Below, piece after piece: positions 1 to 11,885 of a stretch of 64,000 nucleotides of DNA (its first letter is position 1; every line of letters begins with the position of its first letter). The notes under the pieces were generated by a model. That model was given only the letters and a program-made list of their open reading frames with translations, searched no databases and was not told the origin of the DNA. The position numbers and the translations under genes were made by a program. The stretch lies in the NCBI GenBank assembly GCA_030549775.1, contig CM060176.1, forward strand, positions 99,404,303-99,468,302, read 5' to 3'. The stretch comes from Tamarix chinensis (lineage: Eukaryota; Streptophyta; Magnoliopsida; Caryophyllales; Tamaricaceae).

Positions 1-695
1 CAATTTCTCTTCGTGCAAGTAAGAAGAAAAGCTTCAAAGTGTTCGACATCCCTGGACAGTTCTCAATCGCCTGAAACAGACCTGGGACTTGCAGGTCGTG
101 TATTCGATTCATTTCTCATCAATTTCTCTCAAGAAGAGAAATTAGTCAATCTTCTACCTCTGGATGTCCTATACATTTCCTATGAATACTTCAACACGAA
201 TATCCCACTGGAAGACAAGTTTTTGTTGAAAATACATAAACATGTTCTATGATTTTATGTGAAGCCCGAAACTGACCTGGAACTTGCAGGCCGTGTATTC
301 GAATCATCTCTCATCAATTTCTCTCAAGAAAATAGTCCATCATCTACCTCTAGATCTCCTCTACATTTTCTATGAAGACTTCAACACGAAAATCCCACTG
401 GAAGACACGATTTTATTGACAACACAGAAACATGTTCTATGATTTTATGTGAATCATTTTCACACCTATTATTACTAATCTTTCATTGTTTGTGTGTACC
501 TGCGTGCAGTGGCTATTCTTGGGGCTTAAAGATCTCCTTTGTGCCTAGATAAAGATTGCAGGTAGTGTTTGATATTTGCTTTAGAATTAGAAATTGGTTT
601 GTGCTTTGTTTGGTTGTAGGCAAAACAAATCCAGCACCTACATTTGTGGAAGATATATTGTGTGCATCAAGAAAGGTTGTGTGTCAATCTTCACC
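1..695 (+). other. Untranslated leader of the Ty3/gypsy element, with a tandem duplication
   Basis: This stretch precedes the gag start codon and has no credible coding frame. Its main structure is a tandem duplication (71-265 and 266-452). It shows no resemblance to the 3' LTR at 5064-5932, so the 5' LTR and primer-binding site must lie left of the window. From 453 to 695 the DNA is unique spacer leading to an ATG in good context at 696. Confidence 0.55.
71..452 (+). repeat. Two-copy tandem repeat of about 190 bp
   Basis: Two adjacent copies, about 195 and 187 bp, begin with CTGAAACAGACCTGGG at 71 and CCGAAACTGACCTGGA at 266. Both end in the phrase CATGTTCTATGATTTTATGT. They differ by scattered substitutions and small indels, so the duplication is not recent. 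Leader tandem repeats occur in plant LTR retrotransposons; any effect on expression is unknown. Confidence 0.8.
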
Positions 696-3600
696 ATGGC
701 TAGTGAAGAGGTGCGTGCCCTGGTTGAGTCCATCAAAAGCCTCACCACACGCATGGATGCCCAACTACAGACTCAAAACACACTATAACATCAACTCCAA
801 AGTGTAGAAGCAAAGTTGGCCGACCAAGAGAAGTATAAGCCATGACAACCTCGAATGGAAACCACACATGATAGTGTGGAAGGGAGAATGAAGCAGATGT
901 ACCATGCCAAGAATGGAAGTGGACCCATCAATTTTTCTCATCATGAAGATGGAGAAGAGGAGGCAAATTCTTTTGGCTCAAGCAACCAAAGAAGAGCACT
1001 TACATTCCATATAAGAAATCCACACCATGAAGATCAAGGTATTAAACTTGAACTTCCTGAATTTTATGGTGATTTGAATGTGGAGTCATTTTTTGAATGG
1101 TTGCATGAGATTGAAGCTATTTTTGAGTTTAGAGAATATGATGATGATAGAAAGTGCAAATTAGCTACTCTAAAGTTCAAAAAGTTTGCTCGAATTTGGT
1201 ATGATAACTTAAAGCGAACTAGAGAAAGACAAGAGAAGTCTAAAATCAAATATTGGGAAAAACTTAAAAAGCACTTAAGAAAGAAATTTGTGCCTAGAGA
1301 CTATGAACAAGATATGTATGTTAAGATGACTACTCTAAGGTAAGGCTTATTTAGTGTAGAAGAATACACTAGAGAGTTTGAAAGACTAGCCCTTATTTGT
1401 GATGTTCATGAAAGAAAGGAACAAAGATGTGCTAGATACTTAGGTGGCTTGAATAACTTAATAAGAGACAAGGTTGATATGTACTCTTTTGACTCTCTTG
1501 ATGACTTGATAAAATTGGCTATGAAGATTGAAAGACAAAACAAGACAACTAAAGCCTATGTTAAGTCTAATGCTTCTACTTCGACTAAACCCTATTCTAA
1601 CACCTTTACACCTAAATCAACGTTTTCATATGATAAAAAGAATAACAAAGATGATAAAGGTAAAAATAAGGTGGTTGAAATGGCTAATAAACAATGTTTT
1701 AAATGTAAAGGATATGGACATTTTGCTAGAGATTGTCCTAACCAAAGAGCCTTAACCTTACATGAAATAGAAAACATGGAACCATGTAGTGATGATGAAT
1801 TAGAAGTTGAATCTCCTAATGAAATATTAACTATGGAAGAAGAAGAAGGAGACCCCTGCTTTGTAATTCAAAGAGTCTTGCAAATACAACCTAGTATTAC
1901 ACCTACTCAAAGAGAAAATATTTTTAAAACTAAGTGTAAAATAGGTGATACAGTTTGTAGACTTATAATTGATAGTGGTTCATCTAATAATGTTGCTAGT
2001 GAGGCAATGGTTAAGAAACTTGGTTTGGAAACTACTAATCATCCTAAACCCTATTCTTTACAATGGTTAAACAAGGATAAAGGAGCTAAAGTAAACAAAA
2101 GAGCTTTAATCACATTTTCTATTAGAGACTATCATGATGAAGTTCTATGTGATGTTTTACCTATGGATGCTTGTGGATTACTTTTGGGTAGACCATGGCA
2201 ATTTGATAGAAAAGCAATTCATGATGGGGTAACTAATGAATATGTGGTGAAAAAGGAAAAACAATTGTATAGGCTCAAACCTTCTTTATATGATCATATG
2301 CCCTTGAGTGATGATAAAGAGAGATTATTTTTACATGAAAAGGCTATGGAAAAATGTATAAAAGAAGAAGGAATTTGTTATGCTCTAGTTTCTAAAGATT
2401 CTAAACCTGACAAACAACAACTTAAAGATCCTAATTTGATTAAGTTGCTTGATGAGTATAATGATGTATTTCCTAATGACTTACCTCCTGGATTACCACC
2501 TAAAAGAGGTATAGAACATGCTATTGATCTTGTTCCTGGTAAGCCTATCCCTAATAAACCGGCTTATAGATGTAACCCAGAAGAAGCTAAGGAATTACAA
2601 AAACAAATACAAGAGCTTATGAATAAAGGATTTGTTAGAGAAAGTATGAGTCCTTGTAGTGTTCCTGCTTTACTAGTGCCTAAAAAGGATGGTACTTGCC
2701 GTATGTGCATAGATTCTCGGGCTGTGAATAATATTACCATCAAATATAGATTTCCTATGCCTAGATTAGATGATATGCTTGATGAACTTTGTGGAGCACA
2801 AGTATTTTCCAAAATTGATTTGAGAAGTGGATATCATCAATTAAGGATTAGAGATGGAGATGAATGGAAAACTGCTTTTAAAATAAAATATGGTCTCTAT
2901 GAGTGGATGGTTATGCCTTTTGGGTTATGTAATGCACCTAGCTCATTTATGAGACTTGTGAATGAAGTTCTCCGACCTTTCCTTGGTGATTTCATTGTTG
3001 TATATTTGGATGATATTCTTGTGTATAGCAAAAATAGTTATGATCATCTAGTGCATTTGAAGAAATTATTTGGTGAGCTAAGGAAAGCTAAACTATATGG
3101 AAAACTTGATAAATGTGATTTTATGCTTCCAAGTGTAGTTTTCCTAGGCTATATTATTAGTGGAAAAGGTATTAAAGTAGATCCTAATAAGATTAAAGCT
3201 ATAAAAGAATGGCCTATCCCTAAAAATGTTCATGAAGTGAGAAGTTTTCATGGATTAGCTAACTTTTATAGAAGATTCATTAAGGATTTTTCTACCATAG
3301 CTACACCTATTACTCAACTCATGAAAAAAGGTGAATTTTATTGGGGACAAGAAGCTACTCAAGCCTTTGAAACTTTAAAAGACAAACTTTGTCATGCCCC
3401 TGTTCTATCCTTACCCAACTTTAATCTTCTTTTTGAAGTGACTTGTGATGCTAGTGGAGTTGGAATAGGAGGAGTGCTTTCTCAAGAAAAGAAACCTATA
3501 GCATTCTTCTCTGAAAAGTTGAATGGAGCCAAGATTAACTATTCAACTTATGACAAGGAATTCTTTGCCATTATACGGAGCCTTGAGACATGGAGTCCTT

Positions 3601-5268
3601 ATCTAAGACCAAAACCATTTGTGTTACATTCGGATCATGAAAGTTTTAAAATACTTACATAGTCAAAAGAAAGTTAATCCGAGACATGCAAAATGGGTAA
3701 ATTTCTTACAATCCTTCTCGTTCTCTGTCAAACATTTAGATGGTAAAGAAAATGTAGTTGCTGATGCTCTTTCTCGTAGGTCTACATTACTTATTATGAT
3801 GGATGCGAAAATCTTAGGTTTTGAAATGATTAAAGAATTATATTCTAATGATGAAGATTTTAAGGACATGTTTAGTGCATGTAAAGACAATGGATACCAT
3901 GGAAATTATGTCATACAAGATGGATTTTTATTTCGACTAAATAAACTTTGTATTCCTAGATCTAGTATTAGAGACTTGCTTATCAAGGAAATACATGAAG
4001 GCAGCATAGCGGGACATTTTGGAATACATAAAACTATGGAATTATTACAAGAAAATTTCTATTGGCCAAGAATGGTTAAACATGTACAAGCCATGATAAG
4101 TAGATGTTCTACGTGTCAAAAAAGTAAAAGTTACTTTCATAAAGGCTTATACACACCTTTACCCGTTCCTGATAAAACATGGGAAGGAGTTAGTATGGAC
4201 TTTATCCTAGGGTTACCAAGAACGCAACATGGTAAAGATTCTATTCTTGTGGTAGTAGATCGTTTTTCTAAAATGGCTCATTTTATTCCTTGTAATAAAA
4301 CCGATGATGCCACGCATGTTGCTGACTTGTATTTTAGAGAAATTGTTAAACTTCATGGAATACCTAAAAGCATAGTTTCTGATCGGGATGTCAAGTTTAT
4401 GAGTTATTTCTGGAAAACTTTATGGCATATGCTTGGTACTAAATTGTTATTTAGCACTTCACATCATCCCCAAACTGATGGTCAAACTGAGGTAACTAAT
4501 AGAACTCTTGGTACATTATTAAGAGTTTTAGTTAATAAAAGTACAAAAGATTGGGATGTTAAGTTAGCTCATGCAGAGTTTGCTTATAATCGTAGTCCTT
4601 TTAGTACTACTCAAACTAGTCCGTTTGAGGTGGTGTATGGTGTGAATCCTAACATGCCTATTAACATGATTCCGTTGAAAAAAGGTGAATTGCAAAACTA
4701 TGAGGCTAAAGAGAGAATAAAATTTTTTCAACAACTTCATGAGAAAATCAAAAATCATATTGAAAAATCTAATGCCAAGTATAAAGCTCAAGCGAATAAG
4801 CATAGAAACTCTTATGTGTTTTCTCCTAGTGACTTAGTTTGGTTACATTTACGTAAAGAGAGATTTCCTAATTTACGTAAAAACAAGCTAATGCCAAGAG
4901 CCGATGGTCCATTTAAAATACTTAGGAAGTTTGGAGATAATGCTTATGAACTTGAACTTCCAGATTCTTATGGTGGAATTTCAAGAAATTTTAATGTTGG
5001 TGATTTGTCTCCTTATTATTCTGATAAAAATTTGAAGGCAAATTCTTCTCAACTTGGGGAGTATGATGTAGGAGCATCCATTGAACATAATGATTGTCAT
5101 ATTCATTCTAATCCTCAAGGTAAGGAAGATGATTTAGCTTTCTTAATATTGGAGCCCATCATGTTAAATATTCTTGATAATTCTAATATGCTTGACATTA
5201 AAAACCATTCAAGTTATTCTTGTAGGTATGTTACATATTTGCAAGAAGATGATGTTCATACACATTGA
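696..5268 (+). pseudogene. Ty3/gypsy gag-pol polyprotein, degraded; chromodomain-less, possibly CRM-like
   Basis: Gag-pol of an LTR retrotransposon, which packages, copies and integrates its own RNA. Gag starts at 696 and reads in one frame to 3662, apart from stop codons at 786-788, 843-845 and 1341-1343. In that frame are a CCHC zinc knuckle ([14 protein letters not shown], near 1696), an aspartic protease motif (IIDSGSS, near 1966), reverse transcriptase with YLDD at 3003-3014, and RNase H ([12 protein letters not shown], near 3450). A one-base frameshift in an A run near 3646-3652 moves the rest into the next frame, to 5268. That part has the integrase zinc finger (4010-4125), the DDE core (Asp near 4198 and 4383, Glu near 4486) and a GPF motif near 4905. 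I see no chromodomain after it. The order protease-RT-RNaseH-integrase is diagnostic of Ty3/gypsy. The frame runs about 205 nt into the 3' LTR, as reported for CRM-type elements, but the clade is an inference. The lesions mean this copy cannot make its proteins. Confidence 0.93.
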
Positions 5269-5932
5269 TGTGTACAAGTATTCCAAGGCATGCAAGACTA
5301 TGGCATACATGTGATGATACATTACAACAAGAGATAGAGTGATGATATTCATTATTTTTATAAACTTGTTGTAAACCCTAACCCTAAGTATATTTTATGT
5401 AAGTTAGGGTATGGCTAAAATTTCATGTATGTATCTTAGTCTATTGTATAGCTTTGTAATATTAATCCTTAGTATCATTTAACCAATGATATTATGCTTT
5501 GGATTAAGGTTAATATGGGCTTAATTCAACCATGATTAATGGGGTGAATTAAGAAGGAAAACTCGGCTGGTTTAAGCTAGCTCACCACCGAGTCTCCCTT
5601 CTCCTATATATACCCTTTGTGCACAGCTTGTATGGCAGCTTTGAATGAATAAGAATTTTGATAAAACTTTGAGCAAGAGAGCTAAAGTCTAATCCTCCCT
5701 TTTGGGTCTACATTGAGCAAGGAAGATCCGGGATAATCCTTCCTCAAAACTATCTTAAATCTCGACATATTTGAAGGTTATACAAATCTGTCGAGTACCT
5801 TCATCTTGTAACATCAATTTCTTCGTCTATAATCCACCAAATCACTTCATTCTTTTTGCATTAGATCGTGGGTGACAGCTTCTAATACAAATTTTGATCC
5901 AACCTTCTGTTACTTTGATAAAAACCACATCA
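5064..5932 (+). mobile_element. 3' LTR of the Ty3/gypsy element
   Basis: The LTR is bounded by perfect 6-bp inverted ends, TGATGT at 5064 and ACATCA ending at 5932 (869 bp). A purine-rich CTTGGGGAGTA directly before it fits a polypurine tract. A TATA box (TATATATA, 5605-5612) marks a promoter. The right edge is confirmed because sequence from 5933 aligns with the inside of another repeat copy (near 56025). The gag-pol frame ends inside the LTR at 5268. The bases after it, GTATG, are the predicted target duplication; its partner lies outside the window. Confidence 0.75.
5605..5612 (+). promoter_or_regulatory. TATA box in the 3' LTR
   Basis: TATATATACCC sits about 540 bp into the LTR, the usual place for a U3/R boundary. 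Transcription would start near 5640, in the stretch with GTATGGCAGC. It is inferred from the motif and its position only. Confidence 0.5.
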
Positions 5933-8059
5933 GTATGAAGATTAAATCTATTTATACATGATGTGATTTTATGGCCACCTTAATAAAATACTTATATTTA
6001 AAGTGGCAGACCTTGAGATCGAGAATGATAGTTCTTTAGGAGTTGTTACTCTAAAGATATGATTTAACTCGTTGTTGGTTATGTATTTTTACTAGTGCTT
6101 CTTAGTGTCCTAGCCAGGTCCTATATCTTACTTTACTTAACTCTACGGACTTATAGAGAGTATACATACTTATTCATTACTTGTCATTACCAATAGGAAA
6201 ATGTGCTTCATTTGTATGCCAATACGACTAGGGTATCTTAGTGTTCTTAGGTTGATAGTCGATAGGATATTGTGTTTTCTTGTATGTCGCTATGACTAGA
6301 GTACCTTAGTATCTCCAAGTTAATATGATCTTCCCTCAAGTAAATAAAGGGCAAAATAATTATTGTTGGTTCAAATGATTATTGATTGGTTCAACAATTG
6401 CCTTTATACCTACCTATGGTTTGATAGTGGCCTTTATACTTACATGTGGTTGGTAGTTGCCTCCATGCCTACTTGTGGTTGGTAGTTACCTTTAAGCCCT
6501 ACCTATGGTGTTATGGAACTTACTGGTATTCATATTGAGATATGAGGTACATTATGAAGGTTATTCTCATTGGATTGAGAATGGTTCTAATTATCACTTC
6601 AAAAAGTATTCCTTGGATGATTGGTTAGTAAATTTCATTATATTCCACAGGTACAAGTAAGGATAGAGCTTGGATTGTCATTTAATGGGGTCCTATTTGA
6701 CTTATATGTGTATATATATACTATCGACATTAGAAATAATTACAATTAATAACATCAGATAATTTACATATTTATCTTATATTTTTATATTAATACTAAT
6801 TTAAAAAATATTTAAATGTTTATACATATCCCTAATGAATATAATTAATAAAACTATATATTTGGTTTTATGCATAATAATAATATATACCATTGTAACC
6901 AATGGAGTTTATTTATTTATTTTTAAAATAGCAATAATAGTCACATTATTAATGGAGATAAATTAAATTATAGTCTCATTATACTAATTAATGTATGTAT
7001 ATGAATCATAAAGAAAAAACAAAGAATAAAGTGTATGATATACCCTTAAAATCTAGTAGCAAAACAACAAAAATAAATGAAATTTTGTATGGCATACTAA
7101 TAAAATGTAAAGAAGAAGTATGTGATATATGTTTGTTAAAGTCATGTACCAGTAATCTAGTAACACGTGTTAAATAAATAATAAAAAAGAAAGGAAATTA
7201 TATAATTTAATAATTAAATGAAAAGGGAATATAAGCTTGCAAACCTATAGATCGGTAGAGGAAAAAAATTAAATGGACAAGAGTCGAACATGAATCAAAA
7301 TATCTAGACAAAAAACAAATTCCAACAAGATACATGAAATTAAATATTTATAATATGTTTATATAAATTATAAATTATAATTTATTAAATTTACAAGGGA
7401 TCAAGTGACCCCCTGTACTCTATACTGCATTCGTCCATGGGTACAGATATGAGAAGTACGTTGTTTTAGTTTTATTTGTTTATCTAATATGATAATCATA
7501 TTTTGGTCATCGTATGTATATTTCAATATTTTATATCATGCCTGCGGGGATATCTTCAATGTGTTACATGATAGTTTTTAAGTTAGTTTTATATAATAGG
7601 TTACTCGGTACCATTGTGTTGGTGGGTCCTATTTCATAGGACCCTACTAATTTAATGGAAAATGGTGACTTTGCAGGTTAGCTTGTGATATCAGTTGAAA
7701 GATAGTAGTTTGGGTTGAGAGTTAGGACTATCTAGTGTTCTATACCCAGTATCTTTTAATCCGGATATTCATGGACTCTTATGTCCTTCTATATTTTCTT
7801 TTATTTAAATTTTATAACTGCTAACCATTTGTATTATTAGAATGATTTTAATCAAATTTAAAATCAATATTATGTTTCTTATAATTGTGTTATTAATTTA
7901 AGCAAAGTTATATATTTAACCTAATACTTGGTATGATAATAGTAGAGAAAACCAGACTTATAATAGGTATAATGATGACGCCCTACGTTTTTACTGTATT
8001 AGCTTCCACAATTAATACTTCAAATGGAAATTTTAAGCCCTAAAAATGGGGGTATTACA
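5933..8059 (+). mobile_element. LTR-like non-coding repeat A, right part, split by the Ty3/gypsy insertion
   Basis: Sequence from 5933 parallels 56025-56190 and 61498-62908, which belong to another member of the same family. Shared landmarks are ACCTTAATAAAATACT (5976), GTTGATAGTCGATAGGATAT (6252), a GCCTTTATACCTACC minisatellite (6370-6510) and GGTATGATAATAGTAGAG near the end. It finishes with GGGGGTATTACA at 8059, the typical terminus. The left part is outside the window, beyond the Ty3/gypsy element that inserted into it. There is no coding capacity; the short frame at 6995-7177 shows no family resemblance. Confidence 0.7.
6370..6515 (+). repeat. Minisatellite of repeat A (about 30-bp units)
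   Basis: Four degenerate units contain the phrase GCCTttATaCCTACcTaTGGTttg. The same minisatellite lies at the matching position of element D (61815-62040), where it is longer and better preserved. It is a family landmark, not an independent repeat. Confidence 0.6.
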
Positions 8060-8540
8060 CACATTCCCCTGTGATACTTTAGCCATCACAATTTGAGCCA
8101 TAGGAGAAATCAACCATGATTCTTTGAGAAATTCACCTAGAATTGCTTAAATTCAAACAGGAGGATTAAGGTTTTGGTGTTATATTTCCCTCTCCCTTGT
8201 TTTTCCACTAGATCATTGATATACGAGCATCCCTAGCCTCCATTTCACTTCGTTTCCTCTCAACCGCCAAATTACCTCTATCTTTCACTCACTTGTGCCT
8301 TCACCTATTTCTCCTTCGCGTTCTCTACTTTTGATCTACTACACCTCTTCCAATCCTTCATCTAACTATTTCTTGTGTTATTCTTCATCAATATAAGGTT
8401 AGATTTAGGAAAAGATCAAGGATTGATTCTTTTTCCTAAGTGTTCACTTTGGTGAGGTGTTCAAGGTTTGGATATTTTTAGACAGGGAAGTCATTATTTC
8501 TATGTGGCGTGGAGTGAATGAGCATAATTCTTAGTGTAAG
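8060..8540. other. Spacer, possibly the left part of an older LTR-like copy
   Basis: There is no gene. The base composition (C- and T-rich with CTTCC and CACTTC runs) resembles the pyrimidine-rich 5' third of the LTR-like family. With the decayed family sequence found just right of element B (12637-14690), this suggests element B inserted into an older copy. That is inference from composition and context. Confidence 0.35.
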
Positions 8541-9436
8541 TGAAATGCCCCAAAAATATTTACTTTAAGAAATATAATTAAATGAGGATTTATTAGGGAA
8601 GTAATTTAATTAATTATTTTATATGAAATGGGAAATATTTATTTATGGCAAATTAATAAGGAAATTACAAATATTTTTATAAGGGAAAATTTGGGTTTTT
8701 TGCTGATTAAAAAGGAATTTAGAAAAAATCTTCTAAAAACCCTAACTTAGCCCAAAAAGAAAATTTAATATTATTTTATTTAATATTTTTATTCTAAATG
8801 CATAAAATATTCTAATTAATTTATTTGACCCCAACCTACCTAAAATTTTCTTTTTCCTTCTTCCTTTTTCTTTCTTTTCTTCCTTTTCTTTTCTTTTCTT
8901 TCATTTTCTTCTTCTTTCCGATTGGGCCTGTCTGGCATGGCCCAAACTTTTTCCTTCCTTTCTTTCTCTTCTTTCGTGGTTCATCCGTTCGTTTCCTTTC
9001 TTTCCTTCCTACGGCAGCCAAAACGCTGTGTGTCGTGACTTTTTCCCCTGGAACGCCACATTTTATTTAAGATTTTTATAACCGTTGCCGACTGGCCCGG
9101 TTTTCCCCTTCTTTTTCTTTCTTTCTTTTCCCCCAGCCGGCCGGTTCACCTCCTTCTTCCTCCTCCGTCGACTTGCACCTTCGAAGCTCTGAAAATGGCG
9201 CCACCGGCCACTCTTGACTTGACCGTGTATTTCTCATCTCTTTTTCTTCCCCTTGACTCGTAGTTCAGCATGATCTAACCCATTTTCCTTTTCTCCTGCA
9301 CGAATTCTTCCTCTTCCTTCTTGAAAGGTCGAACACGACCTAAAATTGTGACGGTCGATTAACGCCGCCGGCTACCCCAAGCCCTACCTGCATTATCTTC
9401 CTGTTGACCCCTAGAACCCTACCTTTCCCTCTAAAC

Positions 9437-9444
9437 TCTATAAA
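9437..9444 (+). promoter_or_regulatory. Predicted TATA box of element B
   Basis: CTATAAATACCCC lies about 900 bp into the element. The oppositely oriented relative at 46758-50615 has TATATATACCCC at the corresponding place (near 49763-49776 on the - strand). Conservation between two copies supports a core promoter at the U3/R boundary. Confidence 0.5.
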
Positions 9445-10269
9445 TACCCCATTGATTGGTTGTTTTTGAAACTTTTTCCCCAAAACCCTAAGAGCCTACC
9501 CTATGTACCACCGTGACTTCAGACGACCTTTTCTCCACCATCGGCCACCTACGCCGCCACCTCAACCTACCTAAGTCTTTCCTGCACCGCCCTATAACTA
9601 ACTGAGCCACCCATCTCCCTCAATTATTCTTGCACGATCCACCACAGCCGTACGAAGTTCCCTGCCCATCAAGCCAAGTTTTTACACACGCAACCCCTCT
9701 CACCACCATCCACCACCATATCCGCCACTAACACTGCCTCCTACACCACCCAAAAGTTGCTACTAATCCTCCTCTACCTAGCCATACCCTTCTTTTCTCC
9801 TTTCTCCTTCTCTTTCCCTCTATTTCTTCTTCTCTTCCTTTCGGCCGCCACCTATGCCACCGTGCGCTACCGCCACTTGCTGTGCCACCACCCTCACTTT
9901 ACTCCTCTCAGCCTAGGCTACCACCAACACCTCAGCCTCCACCCTTATTCTCCACATTTTCTTCTCAAACCTCAACTTTTCCCTTTTCTATCCTCTTTTC
10001 CGGCCACTGCCACTGCCGTTGTGCACCACCGCCGGTGCCACCCATCTCCACCGACTCAAGGTGAAACCCTAGACCATCTCAGCCCTTTTTCCCTATTTAT
10101 TTAAGTTTATTCTATTTTATTTCAATTTTTATCAATTATTAATAGTATTATCATTATTATTATTGGATGTAATATTAGTGTTATATTTTCTTGGCAAGGT
10201 CGAGAGTAAAAATAAATTATTTAAGTTGTTAGTTTTGAATTATTGTTATTAATAGTATTATTATAAGTT

Positions 10270-10279
10270 TTATCATCAC

Positions 10280-10357
<78 letters not shown>
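10270..10357 (+). repeat. (ATC)n-(ATT)n microsatellite in element B
   Basis: About 60 bp of ATC repeats pass directly into about 30 bp of ATT repeats. Long AAT/ATT-rich tracts occupy the same position in element C (48550-49270). The tract is likely length-variable between individuals. Confidence 0.9.
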
Positions 10358-10358
<1 letters not shown>

Positions 10359-11154
10359 TTATTACTATTATTTACCTAAAGGGGGCCAAAGCCCTATTTT
10401 ATGATTATGATTCGCATACTCCTATTTTATTATTAATATTACTATTTCTACTATTATTAATAATAATATAATTATTATCTTATTATTTTAATATTATTAT
10501 AAGTAATATGTGTTGTTGTTATTATTATTATTATTAAATGGCACCTTCATTATTTGGAGGTAGGGTCGAAAACCCTACCTTGTCTTATTTAGGCTTAAGT
10601 TATTATTATTATTATTAGTATCTTTATTAGCATTATTTTGGTGAAGGGTAGAAACCCTTATATCACCATCCGTTTTGAATTACATTAATATTATTATTAG
10701 TATTTTTAGTAGTATTTCATAGAGTCATTATTAGTATAGTATTATTTTATTTAAAAACCAAGTCTTAGGATAAGTTAGTAAATAATAGTATTTTTTAGAA
10801 GGGAAACTAATTATAGTCCCCCCCATAATAGGTGAGACCAGTCAAAGCCCTAAAGAGGTATAGGAGTGTGCTCCAAGACTGGTGACGTTTTAGGTAAGGG
10901 GGTGCTAAGGTCGTATGTGTACTATGTGTTTTATATGCCATGAATACCATGTGATATAAATTATAATGTATTTTATGTGTAATTGTATAATTGTTATGTA
11001 TGCAACATGATGTGGGGTTGATGTAAGTTCATGCAATAAATTGTGGCATGTGTATTATGTGTATGGATGGTGTTATTATTGTGGTATGGTGTGCTCCATA
11101 AGATATGCATGACAGGTTTTGTAAAATAATTATGGGAAGTGTAATAATGTGCAA

Positions 11155-11412
11155 CTAGGGTTTGCATGATGTTAAGGTTTGCATGGGAGTAGGGTTTGCA
11201 TGGAGCTAGGGTTGCATGGTGTTAGGGTTTGCATGAAAGTAGGGGTTGCATGGAGCTAGGGTTTGTATGGCGTTAGGGTTTGCATGGGAGATAATGATTA
11301 CATGGGAGTTAGGGTTTGCATGGGAGTTAATGGTTGCATGGGATAATGGTTGCATGGAAGTTAATGGTTGCATGGGAGTTGGGGTTTGCATGGCAGTTAG
11401 GGTTTGTTATGG
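11155..11412 (+). repeat. Minisatellite of 17-18 bp GTTTGCATGGGAG units in element B
   Basis: About fourteen degenerate units carry TTAGGGTTTGCATGGGAG or close variants. The related element C holds only three or four units at the matching position (near 47850-47930, opposite strand), so the array expanded in B or shrank in C. An apparent frame at 11246-11431 simply translates the array. Confidence 0.85.
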
Positions 11413-11550
11413 TCAACATGGTTTGGTGTGATTAACTAGGGTTGGAGGATGAGAATAGTAGAAGTCAGTCATACATGTCTGGGTAAAAGCTTCTAAATAA
11501 GATACTTAAAATATTAATCATGTAAAGTGGAAGATATTGAGTCAAGCCCA

Positions 11551-11885
11551 GACCGATCCACCGGCATAATAGTGGCTAGGTACTGCGGTATCCTGGAGAC
11601 CAATCCATCGACGTATAATAGTTGTAGGGTATGTTGCCCTAGGCGACTACTCCACCGGCTATAATAGTGGGGGATCCCGAGCTCAATAAACCAAACCCTA
11701 TAGTTTGCTAATACGTAAAAGATACTAATACTTACAGTGGAACACCATACGAGAAGGGGCCAGACCGATCCACCGGCATAGAATAGTGGTAGGGTATGTT
11801 ACCCTAGTGACTGATCCACCGACTAAAATAGTGGCCAAGCGTCGGAGTGCCCTAGAGACCGATCCACTAGCTAAAATAGCAGGGT
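11551..11885 (+). repeat. Block of CCACCGGCATAATAGTGG motifs in element B
   Basis: The motif CCACCGG(C)-TATAATAGTGG occurs at 11558, 11652, 11770 and 11816, with decayed copies near 11605 and 11865. Each has short inverted ends (CCAC...GTGG). Between copies are phrases such as AGGGTATGTTACCCTAG. The same motifs occur in element E (56840-57180) in reverse orientation, so the block belongs to the whole family. Its function is unknown. Confidence 0.75.

Noticed and set aside
9757..10104. 115-codon frame in the pyrimidine-rich part of element B
   Set aside because: Leu/Ser/Pro/His-rich translation of CT-rich DNA, not conserved in frame in element C.
11155..11412. Interstitial telomere-like array
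   Set aside because: Contains AGGGTTT, but the unit is 17-18 bp with GCATGG, not the 7-bp plant telomere repeat.
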